A stretch of 37,502 nt of DNA from Bacillota bacterium (GCA_023417635.1 JAEZFF010000004.1:1-37502), one strand, 5' to 3'; shown: positions 7,425 through 15,687, counted from the first letter of the stretch. Made by a program: numbers and translations. The notes: generated by a model not told the origin, from the letters alone.

Positions 7425-8909
7425 ATGGGTTCTGCAAAAGCTAAGAAATATACTCTTTATCTGCCGTTTCTGCTAGCTCTTATTCTCTTTCTATTTTTAT
7501 ACCGTTATTTCTTTCCGCAGGGAGACGATTTTTCTTTTTCCATTCATGGTGAGAATATTTCCCACATTTGGGATTATTATATATACTATTATACTTATGC
7601 CGGTTCCCGAATGTCCAATCTGTTTGCATCGCTACTGCTCCTTAAGGGGCTTTCCATCTGGAAAATTCTTACGCCCGTTGTTATACAGGGTAGCGCATTT
7701 CTTCTGTTTTACTGTGTAACGGGACGAATTACGGCACAGGATGGCAGATGGAAACGCGATTTTACCTTGGCCTGTGTCTGTGCCTTTTTCCCCGGTTTGA
7801 TTGCAATTTCCCACCGTCTTTTTGCCGATACTTTTCTGTGGATGGATGGTTCCTGCAACTATCTATACCCCATGTTTTTCTTCCTTCTTGGATTTCTGCC
7901 GTTTTGGAATGCACTGAGAAACAGGCCGCTGCCGCGGGTTCTTAAATGGGTTTGCCCAATTTTTTTTGTGCTGTCCGGTTTGTTGCACGAACAAATTGCA
8001 AACTTGCTTTTCATTTTCTGCTTGGTCACCCTTATCCTATTGCACAAAAACGGAAAATTTCCCAAGTATTTGTGGACGTTGACTGCTCTTTCTTTGGCAT
8101 GCATAATTTTTACTTATACCTGCCCGGGTGCTTACTACAGGCTGGGCAAAACAAAGAGCCACAGCATACATCCTATCCGGCTGCTTTTTAATAATTTCTG
8201 CATTTACTTTTCGCAGTTCAATCGCAGCTTGTGGCCAGTTGCTTTTCTGCTTGGAGCCTGTGCCATCTACCTTCTTTACCGCTGTTCCGGAAAGCTTTTT
8301 TCTTTTCTTACAGTCTTTATTGGTGCTGGCTCCTTAATGGCTCTCTGTTCAAATGGGCTGCCCTTTTTACGTTTTAACGTAACCACGCCCCACCAGGGTT
8401 TCCGTCTTTTGTTGCTTCTCCTGATGTGGATTCTGTATTATATAGCCATACTGGTTGCTTTTCTAATTTTTTTCCGTCAAAAGGCAAAAGGCGGTTTCGT
8501 TGTTGCCCTCTATTTCGGCATGTGGGCTTCGCAGGCTATTCCAGTCGCGTTGGGGTGCATCGGAAGGTCCTTTCTGCCTCTCGCCATACTGACGCTCCTG
8601 CTTGTCCTCTGCCTGATGGACAGCTCGAATTTAAAAGCGGCTTTTTATGTTCAGCTGCCTGTAGCCGTCGTTGCAGCCGGTTCTTTACTGTATCTTTTTT
8701 CACCGGTAGCAGCAAATTACGCTTCCTACTGTGAAATGCAAACGCAGATTGAGAAAGCTGCTGCCGTTCAGACAGGAACCGTAACTTTTGACCAAGGAAA
8801 ATTCAACTCAGACTATTGCTATTATAACGCATTCAGTTCAGCTTATCGGTATGAGCTCCATCACTACTACCATCTCAGCAAATATGTAACGTTTTCCTTC
8901 AAAAGATGA
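7425..8909 (+). CDS. Polytopic membrane protein, DUF6056/GtrII-like (GT-C type glycosyltransferase candidate)
   Basis: 494 residues with about eleven hydrophobic segments and no other domain. After the first helix it has an acidic pair in QGDDFSFS, the position where GT-C glycosyltransferases place the catalytic Asp in the first outside loop. Further on it carries WMDGSCNYLYP, almost the same as WQDGSCNYLWS in the protein at 16733-18067, so the two are members of one family (I believe DUF6056, near the GtrII-like proteins). Such proteins are expected to move a sugar from an undecaprenyl-phosphate carrier to a cell-surface polymer. The start has AAGGAAGG 9 bases upstream. This copy stands alone with its own promoter and no GtrB-like partner, and is flanked by a direct repeat. 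The enzymatic role is inference. Confidence 0.75.
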   Translation: MGSAKAKKYTLYLPFLLALILFLFLYRYFFPQGDDFSFSIHGENISHIWDYYIYYYTYAGSRMSNLFASLLLLKGLSIWKILTPVVIQGSAFLLFYCVTGRITAQDGRWKRDFTLACVCAFFPGLIAISHRLFADTFLWMDGSCNYLYPMFFFLLGFLPFWNALRNRPLPRVLKWVCPIFFVLSGLLHEQIANLLFIFCLVTLILLHKNGKFPKYLWTLTALSLACIIFTYTCPGAYYRLGKTKSHSIHPIRLLFNNFCIYFSQFNRSLWPVAFLLGACAIYLLYRCSGKLFSFLTVFIGAGSLMALCSNGLPFLRFNVTTPHQGFRLLLLLLMWILYYIAILVAFLIFFRQKAKGGFVVALYFGMWASQAIPVALGCIGRSFLPLAILTLLLVLCLMDSSNLKAAFYVQLPVAVVAAGSLLYLFSPVAANYASYCEMQTQIEKAAAVQTGTVTFDQGKFNSDYCYYNAFSSAYRYELHHYYHLSKYVTFSFKR

Positions 8910-8950
8910 ATATAAAAGTTAAAAATTAGGCAAGACATAAATTGTGCCTA

Positions 8951-8984
8951 ATAAAAAAAGCCCCGAATTTTTGTTCGAGGCTTT
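8951..8984 (-). terminator. Intrinsic terminator of the acidic Cys-rich protein gene (minus strand)
   Basis: Read on the minus strand, an 11-bp stem with one mismatch (8974-8984 with 8957-8967) is followed by a run of seven Ts. A second hairpin next to it (TTAGGCA 8926-8932 with TGCCTAA 8945-8951) is followed on the minus strand by another T-run and may back it up. It may also serve the plus-strand gene ending at 8909. Confidence 0.8.
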
Positions 8985-9015
8985 CAATGTTTTTGCAGAT
9001 TCCGCAGTATTACGG

Positions 9016-9087
9016 TTCTTTTCTGTTAAAAATTCGTTGGTTCTGTTGTTGGGTTCAGGACTTCGTTATTTTCTGCGGTGTTTTCTT
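9016..9087. repeat. Right copy of direct repeat, inside the intact acidic protein gene
   Basis: Partner of 7089-7160. It covers the last 20 codons of the minus-strand gene at 9026-9652 and 10 bases past its stop. Confidence 0.85.
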
Positions 9088-9652
9088 CCGGTTTTTTGTC
9101 TTCCACGGCTTTCTCTTCCGGTTCGGCTGCGCCTTCCCCGGCAGTAACCGGATTTTCTTCTTTCACGGTGCCGTCGTTCGGAACCACCGTAAAGGGGTGA
9201 AGATAGTCTTCATCATCATCGGCGGCTTCCTGATGGAACGCCTCTTCCGGAATATCGTTTTCCCGCTCTTCGGCGGCGGTTTCATCCGGCTCGTCGGAAT
9301 ATTCGTCATCGTCGTATTCTTCGCCGCAGCACTCCGCATCGCCGCAGCAGCATCCGGGTTTTGGCTCTGCTTCCGTCGGCACAGCCAACTCATCAAGTTT
9401 TTCATACGCGCGTTTCAGACGCTCACCCGTTCTGTCTACCGTACAGCAGAACGGCTCGGTGTCGCCGTTTTCTGCATCACGCAGGCTGCGATAATAATAT
9501 TTTCCCAGCTGGACATAAGCAGCTGCCTGTTTTTCTTTTTCATTCCGAATCACGATTTTCAGCCGGTTCATCATGGCCGTTTTGCGGTTTTTGTCCACTA
9601 TGAAATCGACCGCTTTCGTTACGGAGTCTGCTGCATTTTTCCAAAAGTCCAT
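9026..9652 (-). CDS. Hypothetical acidic protein with Cys cluster
   Basis: 208 residues from an ATG with AGGAGGG nearby. I do not recognise a named family. The N-terminal 95 residues look folded and helical, with basic stretches (DKNRKTAMMNRLKIVIRNEK) and a KEKQAAAYVQLGKYYYRSLRD segment suggesting a coiled or helical pair. It then has a Cys-rich patch, CCCGDAECCGEE (about 101-112), and a long, very acidic, Pro/Glu-rich tail that is probably disordered. There is no signal peptide or membrane helix, so it should be cytoplasmic. The Cys patch could bind metal. It is divergent from the CpXC gene and has its own terminator. A decayed copy of its 3' end lies at 7099-7166. Confidence 0.75.
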   Translation of the reverse strand: MDFWKNAADSVTKAVDFIVDKNRKTAMMNRLKIVIRNEKEKQAAAYVQLGKYYYRSLRDAENGDTEPFCCTVDRTGERLKRAYEKLDELAVPTEAEPKPGCCCGDAECCGEEYDDDEYSDEPDETAAEERENDIPEEAFHQEAADDDEDYLHPFTVVPNDGTVKEENPVTAGEGAAEPEEKAVEDKKPEENTAENNEVLNPTTEPTNF

Positions 9653-9699
9653 TGTGTTTCCCTCCTGCCGCGGACGCGGTTCCTTTTCCTTTTGAAACT

Positions 9700-9705
9700 A
9701 TTATA
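9700..9705 (-). promoter_or_regulatory. Probable -10 element for the acidic protein gene
   Basis: TATAAT on the minus strand, about 48 bases before the start codon. No good -35 box is seen at 16-18 bases, so confidence is modest. Confidence 0.4.
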
Positions 9706-9763
9706 TCTCATTCCCAAAGCAAATAACAGTAGTATTTCGTCTATTCCTTTTTTTATGCCGTTG

Positions 9764-9772
9764 TGATATAAT
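9764..9772 (+). promoter_or_regulatory. Extended -10 promoter for the CpXC-asnB operon
   Basis: TGATATAAT, an extended -10 (TGn plus TATAAT). The -35 region is weak, as is common for extended -10 promoters. The start codon at 9831 is about 58 bases on. Confidence 0.6.
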
Positions 9773-9830
9773 TAACAGATAATCTTGGGTTTTAAAGCTA
9801 TACTAAAAATATTAGGGAGAAGAATGGGAA

Positions 9831-10490
9831 ATGTCGACTCAAATGAGTAAAGACGTCGGCTGCCCGAAATGCGGTGCCGCCCTTCGAACGCAGATGTGGC
9901 CTGGTATCTGTGCGCAGGAAAACCCCGGGCTTCGCGCACGGATTCTGGACGAAACCATATTTGACTGGAAATGCCCGGAATGCGGCTACTCGGCGCAGTT
10001 TGTTTACCCTTGCCTGTACCATGACCGGGAACGGAAATTTATGGTGTACCTGGTGCCGGATGGCAGTGAAAAAGAGTTTCAGCCGGTGGATGTGGGCCAG
10101 AAATTTCCACAGCTTGCACCGGTAACAAAACGCGTTGTTTCCTCACCTGCGGAATTAAAAGAAAAAATTTTGATTTTTGAGGCAGGTCTTGACGACCGTG
10201 CCGTGGAACTTGTAAAATATGCCTTGGCGGGCGTACTGGAAGAAAAGCGCGGCAAAAAGGCCGTGCGGGGGTACTTCAGCTTTGCTGATGAAAGCGAAAA
10301 CCGCATTGGTTTTGCCTTTTTCCCGGAAGGCGAAAAAGATCCCGTCCTGCGCAGAACCAGTATGGACGCCTACCGCAAATCCCTTGAAATTGTAAAGGGA
10401 CAGGATATGCCGGCAAGCAACAGCTTTTTCCCGGTGGATGCCGTAACGGCACAGGATATTCTGAATAAATACCGTGAAAGTGCAAAGTAA
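9831..10490 (+). CDS. CpXC domain zinc-ribbon protein
   Basis: 219 residues. It opens with two Cys pairs, CPKCGAA (about 10-16) and CPECGYS (about 48-54), separated by about 35 residues: the CpXC-protein pattern of a four-Cys zinc ribbon with the conserved Phe-Val/Tyr-Pro stretch after it (AQFVYPCLYHDRE). The remaining 150 residues are soluble. The function of the family is not known. An AGGGAG site precedes the ATG. It ends 18 bases before asnB in the same direction, so the two are likely co-transcribed; the link to asparagine synthesis is unexplained. Confidence 0.8.
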   Translation: MSTQMSKDVGCPKCGAALRTQMWPGICAQENPGLRARILDETIFDWKCPECGYSAQFVYPCLYHDRERKFMVYLVPDGSEKEFQPVDVGQKFPQLAPVTKRVVSSPAELKEKILIFEAGLDDRAVELVKYALAGVLEEKRGKKAVRGYFSFADESENRIGFAFFPEGEKDPVLRRTSMDAYRKSLEIVKGQDMPASNSFFPVDAVTAQDILNKYRESAK

Positions 10491-10508
10491 GAGGAAAGGA
10501 TTTCAATC

Positions 10509-12377
10509 ATGTGCGGATTAGTCGGATTTACAGGAGAAATTGTTGACCGCGACGCGGTCGTTAAAACCATGACGGACCGAATCACCCACCGCGGGCCGGA
10601 TTCGTGCGGCATCTATACAGATGAAGATATTGCAATGGGCTTTCGCCGCCTGAGCATCATTGACCTGAACACGGGCAGCCAGCCGATTTATAACGAAGAC
10701 AAGTCGCTTGTCCTGATGTTTAACGGCGAAATTTACAACTACAAGCAGCTGCGTGAAATACTGCTTGCGGCCGGTCACAAATTCTACACCCAGACGGACA
10801 CCGAAGTGCTTGTGCATGGGTTTGAAGAATGGGGCCCGGAACTTCTAAACAAGCTGCGCGGAATGTTCGCGTTTGCCATCTGGAACAAAAAAGACAAGAG
10901 CCTTTTTCTCGCGCGCGATTTCTTTGGCATTAAGCCGCTGCACTACACCAGTGTGGACGGGCACTTCGTCTATGCTTCCGAAATCAAAAGCATTCTCGAC
11001 TTCCCGGGCTTTCAGAAAAAGCTGAACAAAAACGCTCTGAATAACTACATTTCGTTTGAATACCCGGTTCCGCCGGAAACATTCTTTGAAGGAGTTTACT
11101 GTCTGCCGCCCGCGCACTACCTGTGGTACCGCGACGGCAAAGTGGAAACGCACCGCTACTGGGAGCCAAAGTTCCAGCCGGACAGTTCCATAACCGAAGA
11201 TCAGGCGGTTTCCGAGATTGAAAACGTCTTTGAGGATTCCGTTTCGGCGCACCGCATCAGCGACGTGGAAGTCGGCTGCTTCCTTTCAAGCGGCGTAGAC
11301 TCCAGCTATGTGGCAAGCTACTTTAAAGGCCAGAAGACCTTTACCGTCGGGTTCGGCGAAGACGAACGCTACAACGAAATCGGCTATGCAAAAGATCTTT
11401 CGGCAAAAATCGGTGTGGAACATCACAGCCATGTGGTTTCTCCGGAGGAATACTGGGGAAACATCCGCAAGGTACAGTATCACATGGATCAGCCCGTTGC
11501 GGATGCTTCCTGCATTGCGCTGTATTTTGTTTCAAAAATTGCTAGCAAGTATGTAAAGGTTGTGCTCTCCGGCGAAGGCGCGGACGAGCTGTTCGGCGGG
11601 TACAACATTTACCATGAGCCGGATGACCTCGCTTATTACCAGCGTCTGCCGAGGGGCTTGCGCAAAGCACTTGCGGCGTTTGTGGAAAAACTGCCGTTCT
11701 CATTCCGCGGCAAGAGCTTCCTTATCCGCGGTTCCAAAACGATAGAAGAGCGGTTTATCGGTAACTGCAGTATGTTCACCATGAAGGAAAAACGCCGCCT
11801 GCTGAAAAGCGATATTCCAGCTACAGTGCCGCAGCTGGTCACAAAGCCTGTTTACGACCGTGTACAGGATGCAGATGACGTGACCAAGATGCAGTACCTT
11901 GACATGAACGTTTGGCTTGCCGGTGACATCTTGCTGAAAGCCGACCGTATGAGCATGGCCAATTCGCTGGAACTGCGCGTTCCGTTCCTTGACCGCAAGG
12001 TCTTCGACGTTGCTTCCCGTCTGCCGCTGCGCCTGCGTGTGAACAGCCAGAATACCAAGTACGCTATGCGCAAGGCGGCTATGCGCCATCTGCCCGAAAC
12101 AACCGCGAAGAAGAAAAAGCTCGGGTTCCCGGTGCCGATTCGTGTTTGGCTGCGAGAGGAAAAGTACTACAATATTGTGAAGCAGGCCTTTACCTCAAAA
12201 ACAGCGGAAGAATTCTTCAACACCGATTTTCTGCTGAAGCTGCTGGACGCACACTACCGCAACAAGTGCGACAACAGCCGCAAAATCTGGACGGTCTTCT
12301 GCTTCCTCGTTTGGTATGATATTTATTTCAACGGCGTTTCCCACGAGCCCGGCGAAATGCCTGTTATTTCCCGCTAG
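10509..12377 (+). CDS. asnB: Asparagine synthase (glutamine-hydrolysing)
   Basis: 622 residues, typical AsnB length. After Met removal the N-terminal Cys of MCGLVGF is the nucleophile of the class II glutaminase domain (residues 2 to about 210), which also has RGPDSCG and FNGEIYN. The synthetase domain follows, with the ATP pyrophosphatase loop LSSGVDSSY near 263-271 and GEGADELFGGY near 355-365. It makes asparagine from aspartate, ATP and glutamine-derived ammonia in the cytoplasm. Paralogues of this size also work in peptide or cell-wall amidation, but nothing nearby suggests that here. The gene follows the CpXC gene by 18 bases. Confidence 0.93.
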   Translation: MCGLVGFTGEIVDRDAVVKTMTDRITHRGPDSCGIYTDEDIAMGFRRLSIIDLNTGSQPIYNEDKSLVLMFNGEIYNYKQLREILLAAGHKFYTQTDTEVLVHGFEEWGPELLNKLRGMFAFAIWNKKDKSLFLARDFFGIKPLHYTSVDGHFVYASEIKSILDFPGFQKKLNKNALNNYISFEYPVPPETFFEGVYCLPPAHYLWYRDGKVETHRYWEPKFQPDSSITEDQAVSEIENVFEDSVSAHRISDVEVGCFLSSGVDSSYVASYFKGQKTFTVGFGEDERYNEIGYAKDLSAKIGVEHHSHVVSPEEYWGNIRKVQYHMDQPVADASCIALYFVSKIASKYVKVVLSGEGADELFGGYNIYHEPDDLAYYQRLPRGLRKALAAFVEKLPFSFRGKSFLIRGSKTIEERFIGNCSMFTMKEKRRLLKSDIPATVPQLVTKPVYDRVQDADDVTKMQYLDMNVWLAGDILLKADRMSMANSLELRVPFLDRKVFDVASRLPLRLRVNSQNTKYAMRKAAMRHLPETTAKKKKLGFPVPIRVWLREEKYYNIVKQAFTSKTAEEFFNTDFLLKLLDAHYRNKCDNSRKIWTVFCFLVWYDIYFNGVSHEPGEMPVISR

Positions 12378-12914
12378 CCTTTTGCGGCCTAATAAAAGGC
12401 AATTTCAAACCTGGTTTCTTTCTCTTAATTCAAATTCATCTAAGGCTTTGCTTGCACTCAGGCCGTGCAGGCCCATCCTTTCGGTTCCGTCCGAAAGGAT
12501 GCAAAGTACGTCCCGGGGGGATGAACAGGCTGGGCTCATATTGGCTCCATTTCATCCCCCCGGTGCCCCTCGGCATCCGCACACAGCCTTACAATCAGCC
12601 GAACGGCTGGGATTCTCTTATTGACGGGCACAAAGTGCCTTTCGCTGCCTACGGCACCCACGAGGAAAGCCCAGCATAAAAAAGAAGTTTTTTATCGCAT
12701 GATTTGGCTGTTCCGAAAAGACAAGGCTGAGACTGTGCAAAGCCGGAGCAGTTTGGGGGCAACGCACGCCACGCCGCGAAGCGAGTGTGGCGTCATGGGG
12801 CCCTGATTTCAGCGCAGGCGCGCACAGCCCCAACCGTGGCCTTCTGTGTGCCTTTTGAAAGAAGCAAGCGCCGCGCAGCATTTGGCTGCCCGCAAAGCAT
12901 TTGACTGCAAAAAG
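12378..12914. other. Hairpin-rich intergenic stretch after asnB, no gene seen
   Basis: About 540 bases without a convincing gene. Perfect inverted repeats follow one another: CATCCTTTCGG with its complement (12474-12484 and 12491-12501, 6-base loop), CCGGGGGGATGAA with its complement (12513-12525 and 12551-12563, 25-base loop), CAGCCG-AA-CGGCTG (12597-12610), and GGCAC-AAA-GTGCC just after. None is followed by a proper T-run, so they are not ordinary terminators. Near the right end CATTTGGCTGC and CATTTGACTGC occur as a short direct repeat. I cannot match it to a known RNA. Short open frames here lack ribosome sites and family resemblance. Confidence 0.6.
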
Positions 12915-12943
12915 CCGCCGAAACCCTGAGAAGGTTTCGGCGG
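12915..12943 (-). terminator. Intrinsic terminator of the zinc-ribbon operon (usable in both directions)
   Basis: An 11-bp perfect stem (CCGCCGAAACC, 12915-12925, with 12933-12943). T-runs are present on both strands, so it may also stop read-through from the asnB side. Confidence 0.88.
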
Positions 12944-12991
12944 TTTTTGCTATGCTGATAAATAAGTTTTTTCCGGTTTCCGTCCGGGAAA

Positions 12992-13876
12992 TCAGCCAAG
13001 GCTGCTGGAAACGCCCAGCCCAATCAGAATGGAAAAGACAATGCTCGAGAAGATCATGGAAACAATCGTCATCAGCACCAAGCCAAAGAAGAATGTGTAC
13101 AGTTTTTTCGATTTGTCCTGTACGGCAACAACCGTGCCCGACCATGCTTCCAGTGTAAACAGGACGCTCAGAATTAAGCCAACCAGAACGACCCACATGG
13201 CAGCATGCAGGTTCGCAAACATCAGCAGGCATCCCAGCAGCAGGAACGGCGCCGCTGTCATGCGGCCAGCTGATGCCGCGCACAGCATCGGCCCATAAGC
13301 AGTCTGCTGCTTGAGGATTCCTCTGGTAAGAAGCAGAAGAAGGGCTGCCAGCACAAAGGTTGAGGCCGCGGAGAAAATCAGGGTTAAAATGAACATCCCC
13401 GGAAGCGGAAGTGACATATTGTCGCGCATCATGCCGCCGAGAAATCCAAAAGCGGAAAAAAACGCATCCGAAACCCTGGAAGTGACCGTCAGCAGGAACA
13501 GTGCGGCTGAAAGCGCCTGTATAATCAGAAGGCCAAGCGCCGTTTTCTGGTCGCCGGAAGCAGAAAATGCCGGAAGCGTTTCCGTCGGGCGGCGATAAAT
13601 ACTAAGAATGCAGTTCCAAAGATGCTTAAAATAATTTGCTGCCTCGGAAGTAGATTTCTGCTGTGCATAATGCCCCGGAGCCGTGTTCTGTGACGGATTG
13701 GGGGCTTGTGCCGCCTGTGGCACAGTTTGTGGTGCCGCCGCAGCGTACTGCGGTGCGGCAGGCGCCGAAACAGGCATCTGTGCCGCGGCTGCTTGCTGTG
13801 CAGCCTGGGCGCCTGGGCAAGTGCAGGATTCCCCATCCTGCAGCGGTTTCCCGCAGTAAATACAGAACTTCGCCAT
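12992..13876 (-). CDS. Zinc-ribbon multi-pass membrane protein
   Basis: 294 residues from the ATG at 13876, chosen over a TTG at 13894 because AGGAGG lies 9 bases before this ATG and the protein then begins MAKFCIYCGKP. The N-terminus is a short zinc ribbon (CIYC and a later CTC), followed by an Ala/Pro/Gln-rich linker of about 60 residues. Then come an amphipathic stretch and five or six membrane helices over residues 100-294, resembling Yip1-type helical bundles. It has no recognised catalytic motif. It is 32 bases downstream of the TcaA-like gene, which shares the zinc-ribbon plus Ala/Pro/Gln linker design, so the two likely act together at the membrane. Function unknown. Confidence 0.78.
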   Translation of the reverse strand: MAKFCIYCGKPLQDGESCTCPGAQAAQQAAAAQMPVSAPAAPQYAAAAPQTVPQAAQAPNPSQNTAPGHYAQQKSTSEAANYFKHLWNCILSIYRRPTETLPAFSASGDQKTALGLLIIQALSAALFLLTVTSRVSDAFFSAFGFLGGMMRDNMSLPLPGMFILTLIFSAASTFVLAALLLLLTRGILKQQTAYGPMLCAASAGRMTAAPFLLLGCLLMFANLHAAMWVVLVGLILSVLFTLEAWSGTVVAVQDKSKKLYTFFFGLVLMTIVSMIFSSIVFSILIGLGVSSSLG

Positions 13877-13908
13877 AACAAGATTCCTCCTCAATCAATT
13901 CATTTCAG

Positions 13909-15258
13909 TTAGTTTTCGTACAAAGACAGGTACCCAGGTTCAAAAGAATCAATAACCCATTTGCCCTTAACAAAGGTGAAACCTACCGTCCCTTCTGCCG
14001 GATGCGTGGCAGTATGATTGACTAATTTGTTCGTCGTAAAATCCTCAATGGCAGCAACATAGGAATACGTATAATTCATTTTCACGTTGATGTGTGGGGC
14101 TTCGTCATTCAAAGATCCCTCTTCCATCGTTTTAAAATTGCCCGTAGCAATCTTTACAAAACCTTCTGATTTACCGTCAGAAAAAGTGTCTTTATTTTCT
14201 TTATAGTCATCCTGCATACTTTTCAGCGTTTCCTGGTCAGTTGTTACGCTGTCCTGTATGGTACTAAAATCCTTATGTGCAGATTCAGCATTAAAATAGT
14301 CCTGTGTAAATTTTTCTGCCTGAGAACCAATCTGCTTCAATGTTTCATCTTTGATGGAGAGATCCGCGCTGGAGAATATAACATTCTGGTCTGGCATTTC
14401 TACATCCACCTGATTGGTCTTATCTTTCAGGTACGGAGCCGTACAGGTGATACTGTGGCTGCCTTTCAGCACGTTGTGCAGCTTATATGTAATAATCCCG
14501 TTATCGGAGTTCGCCTTGTCTTCGTATTTGGCGTCAATTTTCTTGGCGTCAAGTTCTGCTGTCGTTCCTTTTGGCACAGTAACTTCCATTGTTGGTACGA
14601 TGAAGTCCTCAGCGGAAGCCTTCCATATGTCGAAAAACAGCAGCTGCTTCTGCGGCTGACGCTCCAGTGTAAGCACAAAAAATTGAGGAGTATCGTTTTT
14701 CGGATCATACTCCACGAAAAAGGATTTTTGTGTTGCGCTGTCCGGTTTGGCCACAAGGCCCGCCGCGCCGAAGCCTAAGGTTTCAATTGCCTTTTGGGGT
14801 TTGGAAGTAGTGTATGACTTGATGTTTTTGTACTTATCGTTCTTGCCGCACACTTTTACAAACTGGTCACGGTTCACAAATTCGCCGGTGCTCAAATCAA
14901 GGCTTGAATAAACTTTTCCCCAGTCCCCTGCCTTCACTGCATCCATATACTGGTTTGCAGCATATTCCGGTGAGCTGATGTGCGACCCCACTGCGATGAA
15001 CGCCACAGCAGCACAAACTACAACGGCGCACGCAATGATTACCCCTTTGACAGCAGGCTTCATTTTCCGCTTCGGCGCCTTTTTCACAGGCTGAACTGGC
15101 GCTGCTTGCTGGGCCGGCGCTTCTGGCTGAACGGGTGTCGCCTGCTGAACAGGTGCTGTGGATTGCGGCTGTTGAGCATCCTTTTCCAGCCGCGCACCAC
15201 AGTTGCAGCAAAAGACCGCCGCATCATCATTATCTGTGCCGCAGTTCTGACAATACAT
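13909..15258 (-). CDS. TcaA-like zinc-ribbon membrane-anchored protein
   Basis: 449 residues. The N-terminus is a four-Cys zinc ribbon (CQNC about 3-6 and CCNCG about 17-21), then a Gln/Pro/Ala-rich linker, a basic patch and one membrane helix (about 73-92). The outside part begins with a domain around EYAANQYMDAVKAGDW, continues with a beta domain starting VTVPKGTTAELDAKKI, and ends with an NTF2-like domain reaching the C-terminus (ETLKQIGSQAEKFTQDYF onward). This domain order matches the TcaA family, membrane proteins linked in staphylococci to glycopeptide response. The start has AAGGAGAGG upstream. It is the first gene of a two-gene operon behind a strong promoter and a leader of about 215 bases. 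The role here is inference. Confidence 0.82.
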   Translation of the reverse strand: MYCQNCGTDNDDAAVFCCNCGARLEKDAQQPQSTAPVQQATPVQPEAPAQQAAPVQPVKKAPKRKMKPAVKGVIIACAVVVCAAVAFIAVGSHISSPEYAANQYMDAVKAGDWGKVYSSLDLSTGEFVNRDQFVKVCGKNDKYKNIKSYTTSKPQKAIETLGFGAAGLVAKPDSATQKSFFVEYDPKNDTPQFFVLTLERQPQKQLLFFDIWKASAEDFIVPTMEVTVPKGTTAELDAKKIDAKYEDKANSDNGIITYKLHNVLKGSHSITCTAPYLKDKTNQVDVEMPDQNVIFSSADLSIKDETLKQIGSQAEKFTQDYFNAESAHKDFSTIQDSVTTDQETLKSMQDDYKENKDTFSDGKSEGFVKIATGNFKTMEEGSLNDEAPHINVKMNYTYSYVAAIEDFTTNKLVNHTATHPAEGTVGFTFVKGKWVIDSFEPGYLSLYEN

Positions 15259-15420
15259 GAAAGTACCCTCTCCTTTTATTTTATCTAAACACCGGCATAC
15301 CGCCCATGCTTTTACACAAGTGTGCCGCCGGTATTTTAGGCAGCAAAACTACAGGCATAACAAAGCCGCCTGCCGCTGCGCTTTCTGCAAAAGCAGCCGA
15401 AACATTGCATTTTCAGCACG

Positions 15421-15436
15421 GCACTTTTGAAAGTGC
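15421..15436. repeat. Inverted repeat in the leader of the zinc-ribbon operon
   Basis: GCACTTT-TG-AAAGTGC, 7-bp arms with a 2-base centre, about 40 bases after the predicted transcript start. It could be an operator or the tip of a leader hairpin (a flanking CAGCAC/GTGCTG pair can also form). Confidence 0.5.
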
Positions 15437-15481
15437 TGGTATCAGTAAGGATATTCACCCACTCTGCAGCAGCACAGCCAT

Positions 15482-15511
15482 ATTATACCATTATTTTAAT
15501 TATTCTGTCAA
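15482..15511 (-). promoter_or_regulatory. Sigma-A promoter of the zinc-ribbon operon
   Basis: On the minus strand TTGACA (15506-15511), an 18-base spacer and TATAAT (15482-15487). Both boxes are perfect consensus. The predicted transcript start is near 15475. Confidence 0.82.
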
Positions 15512-15640
15512 ATTATTTCTTAATTTACCATTGCAGGATGCTTTGCTGTTTTTGCCGCTCGATGCCCTTCTCAAAGTCTATGGCGGAGCAAAGGGGAAAT
15601 AGAACCCGCCTGAAAAGGAAAGCCAGCGGAAAGCAAAAAG

Positions 15641-15687
15641 AAATGTTCCCGGGAACCTCCCACAAAGGAGATACCCGGGAACATTTT
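15641..15687 (-). terminator. Intrinsic terminator of the glycosyltransferase operon
   Basis: A 13-bp perfect stem (AAATGTTCCCGGG, 15641-15653, with 15674-15686), extended inside by CTCC/GGAG pairing. On the minus strand it is followed by TTTCTTTTTGC. Confidence 0.85.

Larger units (their letters stand above)
15259..15640. other. Long leader and promoter region of the zinc-ribbon operon
   Basis: No gene is seen here. The stretch carries the minus-strand promoter at 15482-15511, the resulting leader RNA of about 215 bases, and the inverted repeat at 15421-15436. Further possible pairings in the leader include GCCTG with CAGGC and GGCAGC with GCTGCC. No known riboswitch is recognised. Confidence 0.6.

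Noticed and set aside
8942..9766. Phe-rich plus-strand open frame opposite the acidic protein gene
   Set aside because: It arises from the Glu/Asp-rich codons on the other strand (GAA reads TTC) and spans a terminator and both promoters.
12452..12679. Open frames in the hairpin-rich region after asnB, on both strands
   Set aside because: Short, without ribosome sites, and their coding pattern is explained by the inverted repeats.
12655..12680. GAGGAAAGCCCAGCA resembles the conserved GAGGAAAGTCC element of RNase P RNA
   Set aside because: The other conserved parts of RNase P RNA are not found in the expected positions, so the match is taken as chance.
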